Assembly: GCA_005879205.1 (NCBI GenBank)
Contig: VBLD01000116.1
Coordinates: forward strand, 1 to 22,712
From: Deltaproteobacteria bacterium
GTDB taxonomy: Bacteria > Desulfobacterota > Binatia > DP-6
Length of the DNA stretch: 22,712 nt
Direction of reading: 5' to 3'
Shown here: in pieces, positions 6,922 to 14,501 of the stretch
Numbering within the stretch: position 1 is the stretch's first letter
How the letters are laid out: each line of letters begins with the position of its first letter
Notes under the pieces: model-generated
What the model saw: the letters and a program-made list of their open reading frames with translations, nothing else
What the model was told of the DNA's origin: nothing
The model's database searches: none
Position numbers and translations under genes: made by a program

Positions 6922-7236
6922 TCAGTGCAGCTCCCGGTTCACCAGCCGGAAGTACCGTGACCGCGAGATGCCGCAGCGCCTGCAGCGCAGGCGGGCCACC
7001 CGCAGAGACACGCCGCCCACGCGCTCGGCGGCGTGCTCCTCGAGGCGCAGGGTTCCGCCGCACAGCGGACACGGAGAGGCAGTTGCCACCACATCCACCT
7101 GGGCGGGCGATTCGACCTGGAGCGGGCGCTCCGGCGCGCCGCCGGGCTGGAGCCGCGCCAGGCGCTCCTGGTCACGGACGAGCCGCGCCTGCTCGCGGGC
7201 GCGCTGGCGACGGACGGGCCGGGAGTCACGGGGCAT
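6922..7236 (-). CDS. Small zinc-ribbon protein of unknown function
   Basis: A 104-residue protein if read from the ATG at 7236; an in-frame GTG at 7260 would add eight residues. The N-terminal half is an Arg/Glu/Gln-rich helical stretch (about 5-30), likely to be coiled or to bind nucleic acid. A linker of low complexity follows, then CPLCGG (C56, C59) and RCRRCG (C85, C88) form one four-cysteine zinc ribbon, with SRYFRLV after it. The spacing resembles single zinc ribbons in small bacterial regulators, but I do not recognise a named family. No strong ribbon partner or operon mate is adjacent: vapBC lies 150 bp downstream and the transglutaminase gene is divergent upstream. The clear paired cysteines and absence of a better frame support it as a real gene. 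Confidence 0.6.
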   Translation of the reverse strand: MPRDSRPVRRQRAREQARLVRDQERLARLQPGGAPERPLQVESPAQVDVVATASPCPLCGGTLRLEEHAAERVGGVSLRVARLRCRRCGISRSRYFRLVNRELH

Positions 7237-7542
7237 CGGGACGAGCCTGGGAGATCTCACGCGAGAACGTCAAGCGGACATAACGGCCCTCCCTCGGCCG
7301 TCCAGCACTGGTCGACGTCAGAGCCTGGCTCGCCGTCGCGACACGCGACGGCAAGTCCGAACCGGCCGTCACGCTCGCCGATGCCTCGCAGGGTGGTTCT
7401 CCCGGGTGGACCTCGTGGGACGCCTCGTAGAGGGCGAGGGCTGGACTCGCCGCTGACCGAAGCTGATGACGTCTGAAGGCGCTCCCCCGCGTGCTATCGC
7501 TCGAATCCCCCGCTACTCTGTACGTTCGAAAAGGCCGCAAGC
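7237..7542. other. Gene-free divergent intergenic region
   Basis: About 306 bp separate the zinc-ribbon gene (minus) from the transglutaminase gene (plus). I see no coding frame with family resemblance and no tRNA-like fold. It holds the 9-bp hairpin at 7332-7352 and a weaker 6-bp pair (GGCGAG at 7433-7438 with CTCGCC at 7446-7451). Promoters for both flanking genes must lie here, but no convincing -35/-10 pair stands out. An AAAAGG ribosome-binding site (7529-7534) is at its right end. Confidence 0.5.
7332..7352. terminator. Perfect 9-bp hairpin in the intergenic region (terminator-like without T-run)
   Basis: GCCGTCGCG (7332-7340) and CGCGACGGC (7344-7352) pair perfectly around a 3-nt loop, ACA. 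There is no following T-run on either strand, so it is not a standard intrinsic terminator. It could be an mRNA 5' structure or a protein-binding dyad. Confidence 0.35.
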
Positions 7543-8991
7543 GTGAAGCACCCTCTCACCATCGCCGTCTTCGTCTGCTGGCTCACCATGCTCGCCCTCC
7601 TGGTGCGCAAGCAGGCATCGCCACCGGTCACCGACCTCGCCATGCTCCCGGCGTCCGCGTCCGAAGCGGGCTCCGCGACGCCCCGCGAGGAGTGGTTCGG
7701 CATCTACCAGGGCGAGCAGAAGATCGGGTACGCCCGCCGCTCGCTGGCGCCCATCGCCGGCGGCTACCAGCTCCGGGACGAGTCGACGCTGGCCCTCGCC
7801 ATGCTCGGCACGCCGCAGCGGCTGACGACGTCGCTGGCCGCTGAGACCGACGCGCAGTTCGACCTCCGGAGCTTCCGGTTCGCGCTCGTCACGCCCGCCG
7901 CCACCTTCACGGCCGGCGGCACCAGCGACGGCCGGCGGCTCGTGGTGCGTTACGGGACAGGCGATCATCTGGACACCCTCGTCGTCCCGCTCGAGGAGCC
8001 GATCTATCTCGCGACGACCTTCCGGCCGCGCATCGCGGCGGCGCGACCGGTGCCGGGGACGCGCTACAGTCATCCGGTCTTCAGCCCGCTCACGCTCCGC
8101 AGCGAGCCGATCACGACCGTCGTCGAGGGACGCGAGACCATCGACGGCATCGAGACGTTGCGGGTCAGCGAGGAGCAGCAAGGACTCGCTACCCACGTCT
8201 GGCTCGCCGACGACGGGCGCGCGGTCCGCGAGGAGGCGATGCTCGGCTTCGTCCTCCGCGCCGAGCCGCGCGAGACCGCGCCCCGGGGTCTCGACCGCGC
8301 CGCCCCGCTCGACCTCGCGACCATCGCCCGCATCCCGCTCCGGGGAACGATTGCGAACCCGCGCGCGACGACGGCGCTCGCCCTCCGGGTGTCGGGGCCG
8401 GCGGTGGGGGCGGTGCCGGACGACCCGCCGCGGCAGCGGATGCGGGCGGGCCTGCTGCGCATCGTGCGCGAGGCGGTGCCTGTGCCGGGATCGCCGCCGG
8501 CGGGTCCCGCCGAAGAGCTCTACGTGGCACCGTCGCCCTTCATCGAGTCCGACGATCCGGCGATCGTGGCGCGCGCCCGGACGATCGTCGGCGACGAACG
8601 CGATCCCGTGCGGCGGGCCGAACGGCTTCTCCACTGGGTCGCGACGAGCCTCGTCCGGGAGCCGAGCGCGACCGTGCCGAGCGCGCGGGAGGTGCTCCGG
8701 GTGCTCCGCGGGGATTGCAACGAGCACGCCGTCCTCCTGACCGCGCTCGCCCGGGCGGCCGGCATCCCGGCGCGCATGATCGCCGGGGCCGTCTATCTCG
8801 ACGGGGCGTTCCTCTACCATGCCTGGAGCGAGCTCTGGCTCGGCCGCTGGGTGAGTGCCGACGCGGTGTTCGACCAGATGCCGGTCGACGCCACCCACGT
8901 GAAGCTCATCGAGGGCGGTCCCGAGCGGCACCTCGGCCTCGCCGGGCTGGTCGGCGGGCTGTCATTCGCGACGGCGGAGGCCGGCACGTGA
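7543..8991 (+). CDS. Membrane-anchored transglutaminase-like protease/peptidase-fold protein
   Basis: A 482-residue protein starting with GTG at 7543, with AAAAGG (7529-7534) 8 nt upstream. Residues about 5-20 form a single N-terminal hydrophobic segment followed by RK, acting as an uncleaved anchor or signal, so the bulk faces the periplasm. The middle (about 50-330) is beta-rich and unassigned. The C-terminal transglutaminase-core domain shows the catalytic triad in order: C392 in GDCNEH, H426 in YHAWSE and D440 in SADAVFD. Proteins of this fold act as proteases, amidases or cross-linking enzymes in bacteria. The stop overlaps the GTG of the next gene (GTGA), and two ABC-transporter genes follow directly, so the three are one unit. 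The role may be handling of an exported peptide or protein; that is inference. Confidence 0.85.
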   Translation: MKHPLTIAVFVCWLTMLALLVRKQASPPVTDLAMLPASASEAGSATPREEWFGIYQGEQKIGYARRSLAPIAGGYQLRDESTLALAMLGTPQRLTTSLAAETDAQFDLRSFRFALVTPAATFTAGGTSDGRRLVVRYGTGDHLDTLVVPLEEPIYLATTFRPRIAAARPVPGTRYSHPVFSPLTLRSEPITTVVEGRETIDGIETLRVSEEQQGLATHVWLADDGRAVREEAMLGFVLRAEPRETAPRGLDRAAPLDLATIARIPLRGTIANPRATTALALRVSGPAVGAVPDDPPRQRMRAGLLRIVREAVPVPGSPPAGPAEELYVAPSPFIESDDPAIVARARTIVGDERDPVRRAERLLHWVATSLVREPSATVPSAREVLRVLRGDCNEHAVLLTALARAAGIPARMIAGAVYLDGAFLYHAWSELWLGRWVSADAVFDQMPVDATHVKLIEGGPERHLGLAGLVGGLSFATAEAGT

Positions 8992-9746
8992 TCCGGCTCG
9001 AGCGGCTGCGGAAGACGTACGGTGCGCTCGTGGCCGTCGACGACCTGAGCCTCGAGGTCGAGCCGGGCTGCGTCTTCGGCTTCCTCGGGCGCAACGGCGC
9101 CGGCAAGACGACGACGATCCGCATGATGATGGGCCTCCTCGAGCCGACGTCGGGGACGGCCGTCCTCGGCGGGCACGACATCCGCCGGGCGCCCGAGGCC
9201 GCCAAGGCGGTGACGGGCTATCTGCCGGATCATCCCTTCCTCTACGACAAGCTCACCGTGCTCGAGTTCCTGCGCTTCGTCGCCGGCCTGTACGGCGTGC
9301 GCGGGGCGGAGGCGGGAGAGCGCGCCGGGCTGCTGCTCGAGCAGTTCGGCCTCGGTCGGACGGCGGGCGAGCTCACGGAGACGCTCTCGTACGGCATGCG
9401 ACAGCGGCTCGCCCTGGCCGCGGCCCTCGTGCATCGCCCGCGCGTCCTCGTCCTCGACGAGCCGATGGTGGGGCTCGACCCCGAAGGGGCGCTCGAGCTG
9501 CGACGCCTCGTCCGCGGTCTCGCCGCCGACGGCGTCACGATCTTTCTCTCGACGCACAGCCTGGCGGTCGCCGAGGAGCTCTGCGGCCGCATCGGCATCA
9601 TCGACGGCGGCCGGCTGGTCGTCGTCGGAACGCTCGACGAGCTCCGCGCGCGCGCCGGGGCCGATGACGGCCGTGCGATTAGCTCCGCGTCGCTCGAGGA
9701 GGTCTTCCTCGGCATCCTCGGCGCGGGCGGCAACGGACCCGCATGA
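8988..9746 (+). CDS. ABC transporter ATP-binding protein
   Basis: A 252-residue ATPase read from the GTG at 8988, which overlaps the transglutaminase stop by 4 nt and has CGGAGG (8975-8980) 7 nt upstream. Walker A is GRNGAGKT (34-41), the ABC signature is LSYGMRQR (133-140), Walker B with the catalytic glutamate is VLVLDEP (153-159), and a switch histidine follows in STHS. The D-loop region GLDPEG is normal. The Q-loop position reads GYLPDHPFLYD, where other ABC proteins have glutamine, a variation also common in ABC-2-type exporters. It powers transport by the membrane protein encoded immediately downstream, with which it shares an ATGA stop/start overlap. Substrate unknown; ABC-2-like exporter partners suggest export. 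Confidence 0.92.
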   Translation: MIRLERLRKTYGALVAVDDLSLEVEPGCVFGFLGRNGAGKTTTIRMMMGLLEPTSGTAVLGGHDIRRAPEAAKAVTGYLPDHPFLYDKLTVLEFLRFVAGLYGVRGAEAGERAGLLLEQFGLGRTAGELTETLSYGMRQRLALAAALVHRPRVLVLDEPMVGLDPEGALELRRLVRGLAADGVTIFLSTHSLAVAEELCGRIGIIDGGRLVVVGTLDELRARAGADDGRAISSASLEEVFLGILGAGGNGPA

Positions 9747-11407
9747 CGCTCGTCGCGCTCCTCCGGCCGCGGCTCCTCTCGCTGCGGAACGTCGTCCGCC
9801 GTGGCCGGATGCGCGCCGCGACGGTGAGCGGGCTCGTGGTCCTCTTCTGGATCGGATGCTTCCTGCTGTTCACGCACGTGCTCGGCTACTTCCACGGCCT
9901 CGGCGACTTCGGGCCGTTCCTGACCCAGCGGCTCCTCGTCCTCCTCTTCCTCACCTTCTTCGGCATCCTGCTGGTGAGCAACACGGTGACCGCGCTCACC
10001 ACCTACTACCTCGCCTCGGAGGTGACGCCGCTCCTCGCGGCACCTCTTTCCTACCGGCGGCTTCACCACGCGCGCTTCCTGGAGACCGTCGTCGCGTCCT
10101 CCTGGATGGTGCTCCTCGTCGGCCTGCCTGCGCTCCTCGCCTACGGTGTCGTCTACCGCGCCGGGCCGCTCTTCTACGCGGGCGCCGTCATCCCAGCCGC
10201 GGTCGGCGTGCTCGTCACGACGGGTCTCGTGCTCGTGTTCCCGGCCCGCGGCACGCGGGACGCCCTGATGGTCGGCGTCGGTCTCGCGGTCGCGGTGCTG
10301 GTGGTCGCGGTCCGTCTGCTGCGGCCGGAGCGGCTCGCGGATCCCGCCGGGCTGGTCGGCTTCGCGAGCCTGCTCACCGGGTTCGGCGTGACGGGATACG
10401 CGTATCTGCCCACCACCTGGGCGGCCGAGACGCTGCTCCCGCTCCTCGGGGCGCGGCCGGGCGAACCGCTCTTCTACTTCGGCATGCTCGTCAGCACGGC
10501 CGCGATGCTCTTTCTGACCAGCGCGGCCGTGGTCGAGCGCGTCTTCCTGACCGCCTGGTCGCGAGCCCAGACGGGGCACGTGCGCGCCGGCGCAGCGGAG
10601 CGTCCGCTCTCGCGCTGGCTCGCGTTCGTCGTGCGGCCGCTGCCCGGCCCGCCGGGCTGTCTCTTCGCGAAGGACGTGACGGTGTTCCTGCGCGACGCGA
10701 GCCAGTGGTCGCAGCTCCTCCTCGTCTCGGCGCTGGTCGGCATCTACCTCTACAACTTCTCGGCCTTGCCGCTCGGCGACGGCACGCCCCTCGCCCTCGC
10801 CATGCGCGACCTCGCCACCATCCTGAACCTCGGACTCGGCGCCTTCGTGACCACCGCGGTGGCGGTGCGCTTCGTCTTCCCGATGGTGAGCCTCGAAGGG
10901 CACGCGTGGTGGATCCTCCGGACCGCCCCCGTACCGCTCGCGCAGCTCTGGTGGAGCAAGTTCTGGATCGGCTACCTCCCGCTCGTCGTCTTCGCGGAGC
11001 TGCTGGTGGCGACGACCAACGGTCTCTTGCACGTCCCGTTCGCCGTCACCCTGACCTTCCTGCTGACGCTCGTGCCGCTGATGGCGGCGGTGGTGAGCCT
11101 CGGCCTCGCGTTCGGCGCCGCCTACCCGCGATTCGACACCCAGAACGCCGCGCAGATCGCCACCGGCTTCGGCGCCATCCTCTACATGCTCGCCTGCCTC
11201 GGGCTGATCGCGCTCGTCGTCGCCCTCGAGGCCTGGCCGGTGTCGCGACTGCTGTGGCAGGCCCGGAGCATCGGCGGCGTCCCGGCCACGCAGCTGGCCG
11301 CGCTCCTCGCTCTTGCCGGCGGCACAGGGGGAGGGACCGCGCTCGGGGCGTTCTGGGTGGCGAAGCGTCGCGGGCTTCGCGCGCTCGCGCGGCTCGGGGG
11401 CGCGTGA
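9743..11407 (+). CDS. Large ABC transporter permease (ABC-2-like exporter membrane subunit)
   Basis: A 554-residue hydrophobic protein with about a dozen membrane segments, the first near 28-47 and 63-85, others distributed to about 540. A short Arg-rich N-terminus (RRGRMR) precedes the first segment and would stay cytosolic. A larger soluble loop around 270-320 contains FAKDVTVFLRD, a stretch seen in bacterial ABC-2-type exporter permeases and probably contacting the ATPase. The length is about twice a half-size ABC-2 permease, so one chain may replace a dimer. The start overlaps the ATPase stop (ATGA), so stoichiometric coupled translation is expected. The 3' end is overlapped in antisense by the ORF at 11182-11520. 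Confidence 0.85.
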   Translation: MTLVALLRPRLLSLRNVVRRGRMRAATVSGLVVLFWIGCFLLFTHVLGYFHGLGDFGPFLTQRLLVLLFLTFFGILLVSNTVTALTTYYLASEVTPLLAAPLSYRRLHHARFLETVVASSWMVLLVGLPALLAYGVVYRAGPLFYAGAVIPAAVGVLVTTGLVLVFPARGTRDALMVGVGLAVAVLVVAVRLLRPERLADPAGLVGFASLLTGFGVTGYAYLPTTWAAETLLPLLGARPGEPLFYFGMLVSTAAMLFLTSAAVVERVFLTAWSRAQTGHVRAGAAERPLSRWLAFVVRPLPGPPGCLFAKDVTVFLRDASQWSQLLLVSALVGIYLYNFSALPLGDGTPLALAMRDLATILNLGLGAFVTTAVAVRFVFPMVSLEGHAWWILRTAPVPLAQLWWSKFWIGYLPLVVFAELLVATTNGLLHVPFAVTLTFLLTLVPLMAAVVSLGLAFGAAYPRFDTQNAAQIATGFGAILYMLACLGLIALVVALEAWPVSRLLWQARSIGGVPATQLAALLALAGGTGGGTALGAFWVAKRRGLRALARLGGA

Positions 11408-11520
11408 CGGCGGATGCGACCGACGCGCGCGAGCGTCTCGTCGACGGGGCCGACGGGCACTTCGCGCACCCATGCGGCCTGCAGGAGTTCGCGGTAGGTC
11501 CGGAGTGCCGCGGCGCTCAT
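11182..11520 (-). CDS. Small ORF of unknown function running antisense into the ABC permease gene
   Basis: The ATG at 11520 has AGAGGG about 5 nt upstream and lies 13 nt after the stop of the membrane protein gene at 11534, like a real operon member. The first 38 or so codons (MSAAALRTYRELLQAAWVRE and on) have high third-position GC and a plausible helical composition. Beyond about 11407 the frame continues 75 codons inside the permease gene in antisense, where the product becomes Arg/Ser/Pro-rich and shadow-like. So the start looks genuine but the real C-terminus is uncertain: the gene may be truncated or frameshifted. The LRTYRELL start faintly resembles LYR-type helical proteins, which is not enough to name it. 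Confidence 0.35.
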   Translation of the reverse strand: MSAAALRTYRELLQAAWVREVPVGPVDETLARVGRIRRHAPPSRASARSPRRFATQNAPSAVPPPVPPARARSAASCVAGTPPMLRACHSSRDTGQASRATTSAISPRQASM

Positions 11521-11533
11521 CTCGCCCTCTCGG

Positions 11534-12193
11534 TCAGCGCGCGCGTGTCGAGCTGCCCGCCTGCTCCGGCGCGTCGAGCGTCCGGAGCGGCAGTCCCGGC
11601 GGCGCCATGTCGGGCGGGACGAGGCGGTCCTCGGGAAGCGGGATCGGGTTACCCTGCGCGTCGACGCCCTCGTAGTCGGGGTGGAACATGAGGACGGGGG
11701 GCAGGCGCCTGCCGTCGTCGGTCGTCTGGTAGTGGCGCACGTAGCCCTCGGGCAGCTCGAAGTCGTCGGGGACGATGATGCCGCGCTTGATCGGCTTCGT
11801 GCCGGGCGGGGGGAACGCCGCGAGCCCCGCGTGTTCGCCGGGCTTGTTCAACGTGTACGTAGGCTCGTCCTCCTTCGGCGCATCGCGACCGTCACTGCGA
11901 TGGTCCTGGCGACGGCGTACGTGTGGATGCTCCTCGTCTTTCGGCCGAGGCTCCGACGCTCGCCGCGGCGGAGCGGGCGCCGGGCCGGTGTCGCTCCGGG
12001 CGAGCGGCGGCTGGCCCGCCGGTGCGCGGCTCGTCCCGTCCTCCCCCGTCGCTCGCACGACGACCCAGGCCGCCACGCCGAGCAGGGCCAGCGCGGACAC
12101 GAGCAACCATCCGACCGCCGGCCCGCGCGTGCCGACCAACTTCACGCCGTCGCGATCGACGCGGTGCTTCGTCGAGCTCGGATCCCTCGCCAT
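11534..12193 (-). CDS. Single-pass membrane protein with extracytoplasmic proline-rich linker, unknown function
   Basis: A 219-residue protein. Residues 1-26 are polar and cytosolic, 27-46 form one transmembrane helix (WLLVSALALLGVAAWVVV core), and 50-110 are a low-complexity Pro/Ala/Arg-rich linker. The C-terminal region (about 112-205) is compact, with the stretches TYTLNKPGEHAGL, IIVPDDFELPEGYVRHYQ, LPPVLMFHPDYEGVD and VPPDMAPPGLP. These look like a conserved small domain, but I cannot name a family. The ATG at 12193 lies just past a TATAAC box on the minus strand (12212-12207). It is divergent from the membrane protein gene at 12240, with 46 bp between starts, and precedes a small ORF on the same strand. 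Localisation in the inner membrane facing the periplasm is inferred from the single helix. Confidence 0.7.
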   Translation of the reverse strand: MARDPSSTKHRVDRDGVKLVGTRGPAVGWLLVSALALLGVAAWVVVRATGEDGTSRAPAGQPPLARSDTGPAPAPPRRASEPRPKDEEHPHVRRRQDHRSDGRDAPKEDEPTYTLNKPGEHAGLAAFPPPGTKPIKRGIIVPDDFELPEGYVRHYQTTDDGRRLPPVLMFHPDYEGVDAQGNPIPLPEDRLVPPDMAPPGLPLRTLDAPEQAGSSTRAR

Positions 12194-12206
12194 CGGGCCC
12201 AGTCCG

Positions 12207-12235
12207 GTTATATGAGACGCCGCGACCCCTGCAAC
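12207..12235. promoter_or_regulatory. AT-rich divergent promoter patch
   Basis: An isolated AT-rich stretch (GTTATATG, 12207-12214) lies in the 46-bp gap between divergent genes. On the minus strand TATAAC (12212-12207) has TTGCAG (12234-12229) 16 nt upstream. On the plus strand TTATAT precedes the start at 12240. In such GC-rich DNA it stands out as a -10 region, possibly shared; the -35 match is weak. Confidence 0.35.
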
Positions 12236-12239
12236 CCCG

Positions 12240-13136
12240 ATGCAGCCCGACCCCCCGACGGCGGCGGACCGTGCCGGCGCGCCGCCGCCCCCGCCGGCGG
12301 TGCATCTCTACGCCCCGTGGTGGCGCGTCGTCGCGGCGGTCCTGTTCGCGGTCAGCCGGGCGAACCTGCCCGCGATGCTGCTCGCCGTCCTGCTCCCGAG
12401 GAGCCGGCCGATCACGCCGGTGCCGTTCTTCCGCACGGTCGTGCTGTTCTCGGTGCTGCCCGGGCTCGGCGCCTGGCTCGTGGCGCGGGCCATGCGCGCG
12501 ACGGTGACGACCCGCGACGGCCAGCTCGTCGTCTCCCGCCTCGGGCTGCGGCTCGAAATCCCGGCGACGGCCGTCGCCCGCATCGCCGTCTGGCGGTTGC
12601 CGCTTCCCGGGCCGGGCTTCTCGCTCGTCACGTCGTCCGGGCGCCGGCTGCGCTACGGCCTGCAGGCGCCCGATCCGGTGCCGCTGCTGCTCGCGCTCGC
12701 CGATCGCGGAGGGGTCGCTGCGGCCGGGGCGGCGGTCGATCATCCGACGATGATCTACACCCATGCGAAGGCGGCTGGTGGACGGTGGCGCTGGTCCCAC
12801 CTCGCGGCCAAGTTCCCGCTCTTCGCCCTCGCGCCGACGGCGGTGCTGTTCAACGCGCATCAGCACATCGCCTACGGCGGCCTGCTCGGGGAGTACTACC
12901 TCTACGGGCTCGGCGCGTATCTGGGGACGTTCGCGCTCTACTGGGCGACGGTCACGACGTATTGCGTGCTCTATGCGAGCGTCTGGCGCGGCCTCGCCGA
13001 GGGGGTGGCGCTGCTCGCGGCTCACGTCGCACCCTCGCGTGCGGCGAGGGTGCGACGGGCCGCGGAGATCGCGTGTCGCGTGCTCTACTACGGGGGCGTC
13101 CCGGTGCTGCTGGCGCTTCGCTTCGCCCCCTGGTGA
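12240..13136 (+). CDS. Membrane protein with a central PH-like segment, unknown function
   Basis: A 298-residue protein. A Pro/Ala-rich N-terminus (1-22) is followed by two hydrophobic segments (about 30-52 and 65-84). A beta-rich stretch (about 86-150) then reads ATVTTRDGQLVVSRLG, LEIPATAVARIAVWRLP and GFSLVTSSGRRLRY. That alternation (display strand, IP-turn, long strand) resembles bacterial PH-like domains often found in membrane proteins, an assignment by pattern only. Two or three more hydrophobic segments follow (about 190-205, 222-250 and 275-295). No strong ribosome-binding site precedes the ATG at 12240. The stop is only 4 bp from the convergent SGNH hydrolase stop. A 13-bp perfect hairpin lies inside the last 40 codons. 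Confidence 0.7.
   Translation: MQPDPPTAADRAGAPPPPPAVHLYAPWWRVVAAVLFAVSRANLPAMLLAVLLPRSRPITPVPFFRTVVLFSVLPGLGAWLVARAMRATVTTRDGQLVVSRLGLRLEIPATAVARIAVWRLPLPGPGFSLVTSSGRRLRYGLQAPDPVPLLLALADRGGVAAAGAAVDHPTMIYTHAKAAGGRWRWSHLAAKFPLFALAPTAVLFNAHQHIAYGGLLGEYYLYGLGAYLGTFALYWATVTTYCVLYASVWRGLAEGVALLAAHVAPSRAARVRRAAEIACRVLYYGGVPVLLALRFAPW
13026..13056. repeat. 13-bp perfect inverted repeat inside the 3' end of a coding region
   Basis: GTCGCACCCTCGC (13026-13038) pairs exactly with GCGAGGGTGCGAC (13044-13056) across a 5-nt loop. It lies within the membrane protein gene, and 85-115 nt past the stop of the convergent SGNH gene. No T-run follows on either strand. Confidence 0.6.
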
Positions 13137-13140
13137 TCGC

Positions 13141-14229
13141 TCACGGTGTCGTCGGGTTGTAGGCCGACAGCGCCCAGCCCATGCGTTCGTGACCGAACTG
13201 GTTCCAGATGGGATTCTTCCCGTTGACGATCTGGCCGTCCTGGAAATCGGGCGGCCCCGATCCGGTGCCCGTGCCCCCGAACAGGCCGACGAAGATCGTG
13301 CCCCCGTCGTAGGTGGGATGGGTGTCGTCGGACTGGATGTAGTCGTAGCTGGTGCTGGCGTTCACGAAGTGGGTGTTGGCGTCGCGGATGGTCGACCGGC
13401 GCGTGGTCGTGATGCGGGTCACGTAGTCGGCCTCGGACTCGCCCTGGACGTAGGCGAGGCCGACGGAATCGACGATGCCGTCGCCGTTGGAGTCGTAGTC
13501 CGCGCCCATGTACTGGGCGAAGTCGTCGGCGCACTTGAAGCCGTAGGTGTTGGCGAAGTTGCACGCCCGCCAGTTCATCCGGGCGAGGTAGGGCAGGAAC
13601 GTGGTCTGCTTGTTCACCTTCTGCCCGCTGGTGGGGTCGGTGCAGCCGCTGAGCGCGTTGTCCGCGTTGTACCCCGGGTAGTAGAGGTTGGCGACGATCT
13701 TCACCTTGGTGCCGGCGTACGCGTTCGCGTTGATGAACTGCATCGCCTGCTGGAGATAGGTGGTGCAGTTGTTGAGCGCGGTGTTGAGCGGACCGTAGTT
13801 GCAGGTCCCGCTCTGGCCGGCGAAGTTGCTCCGCGCCCGGAGGCCGTCGTTGCCGCACATCTCGAAGGTGACGACGCGCGTGCTCGACGCCTGCATGTAC
13901 GACTTCTCGCCCACGATCTTGCTGTTGTAGATGTCCGAGACCACCGCCCCGGACTTGCAGCGCCGGATGACCTCGACGTCGCTCGCCCAGAGCGTCGAGG
14001 CGTACTCGCCGGAGACGTTCGGCGCCGACCAGATCGCGACGTCCCAGATGGAGCCGTGGTAGCCGGCGTAGATCGAGTCGCCGTAGCCGACGACGCGATA
14101 CTTCGCGGACGTGCCGGCCCGGTCGATCGTCCACGAGACGTTCTGCGTCACGGTGTTCGCCAGCACCCGGGAACTCCACATGAAGACTACGGCGAAGACG
14201 AGTGCAGCGGGACCAACCCTTCGCATCAT
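13141..14229 (-). CDS. Secreted SGNH/GDSL-like hydrolase with an EF-hand-like calcium loop
   Basis: A 362-residue exported protein. GGGAGG sits just upstream of the ATG at 14229 and fixes the start. Residues 1-24 are a signal peptide (MMRR, hydrophobic core, then RVLA before NTV). SGNH landmarks follow: GYGDSIYAG with the catalytic Ser at 52 (block I), CGNDG (126-128, block III with Gly/Asn) and SDDTHP with D301 and H304 (block V). These enzymes hydrolyse esters of lipids, sugars or acylated polymers outside the cytoplasm. A DxDxNGDGxxD loop at 244-254 (DYDSNGDGIVD) is like EF-hand or dockerin calcium loops, unusual within the SGNH core. Nine or so cysteines suggest disulfides. It is divergent from the secreted protein at 14502; the 3' end has a 4-bp gap to the convergent gene. 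Confidence 0.8.
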   Translation of the reverse strand: MMRRVGPAALVFAVVFMWSSRVLANTVTQNVSWTIDRAGTSAKYRVVGYGDSIYAGYHGSIWDVAIWSAPNVSGEYASTLWASDVEVIRRCKSGAVVSDIYNSKIVGEKSYMQASSTRVVTFEMCGNDGLRARSNFAGQSGTCNYGPLNTALNNCTTYLQQAMQFINANAYAGTKVKIVANLYYPGYNADNALSGCTDPTSGQKVNKQTTFLPYLARMNWRACNFANTYGFKCADDFAQYMGADYDSNGDGIVDSVGLAYVQGESEADYVTRITTTRRSTIRDANTHFVNASTSYDYIQSDDTHPTYDGGTIFVGLFGGTGTGSGPPDFQDGQIVNGKNPIWNQFGHERMGWALSAYNPTTP

Positions 14230-14501
14230 GCCTGCCTCCCTTCGTGAGCAGCTCACCCGTCCAGCGGGGTGGCGCGCTCCTAGCATGCTTCTGGGGGACT
14301 TGGCTAACGAAAAATGCACACCAGGTGGGACGATGGCAGCCCGCTCGATGGCGCAACGCGGCGACGGGCCGGGTCGGTGCCGGGTGGCGGCCGCGTGACG
14401 TTGCGGCAGTACCTCAACGTCGCGCGGGCGGACGTGCGCGAGAGATCGGCGCGACCGCCTGCACGTCGCCGATGGCATGGCCGTTGCTCCGCCGGACGCC
14501 C

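Noticed and set aside
9242..11473. 743-residue minus-strand open frame opposite the ABC genes
   Set aside because: Extremely Arg/Glu/Asp-rich shadow of the hydrophobic permease and ATPase reading frames, without any family motif.
14282..14289. AGCATGCT palindrome and nearby A-rich stretch upstream of the SGNH gene
   Set aside because: Eight-bp palindrome only; no matching -35/-10 pair or second copy, so not called as an operator.
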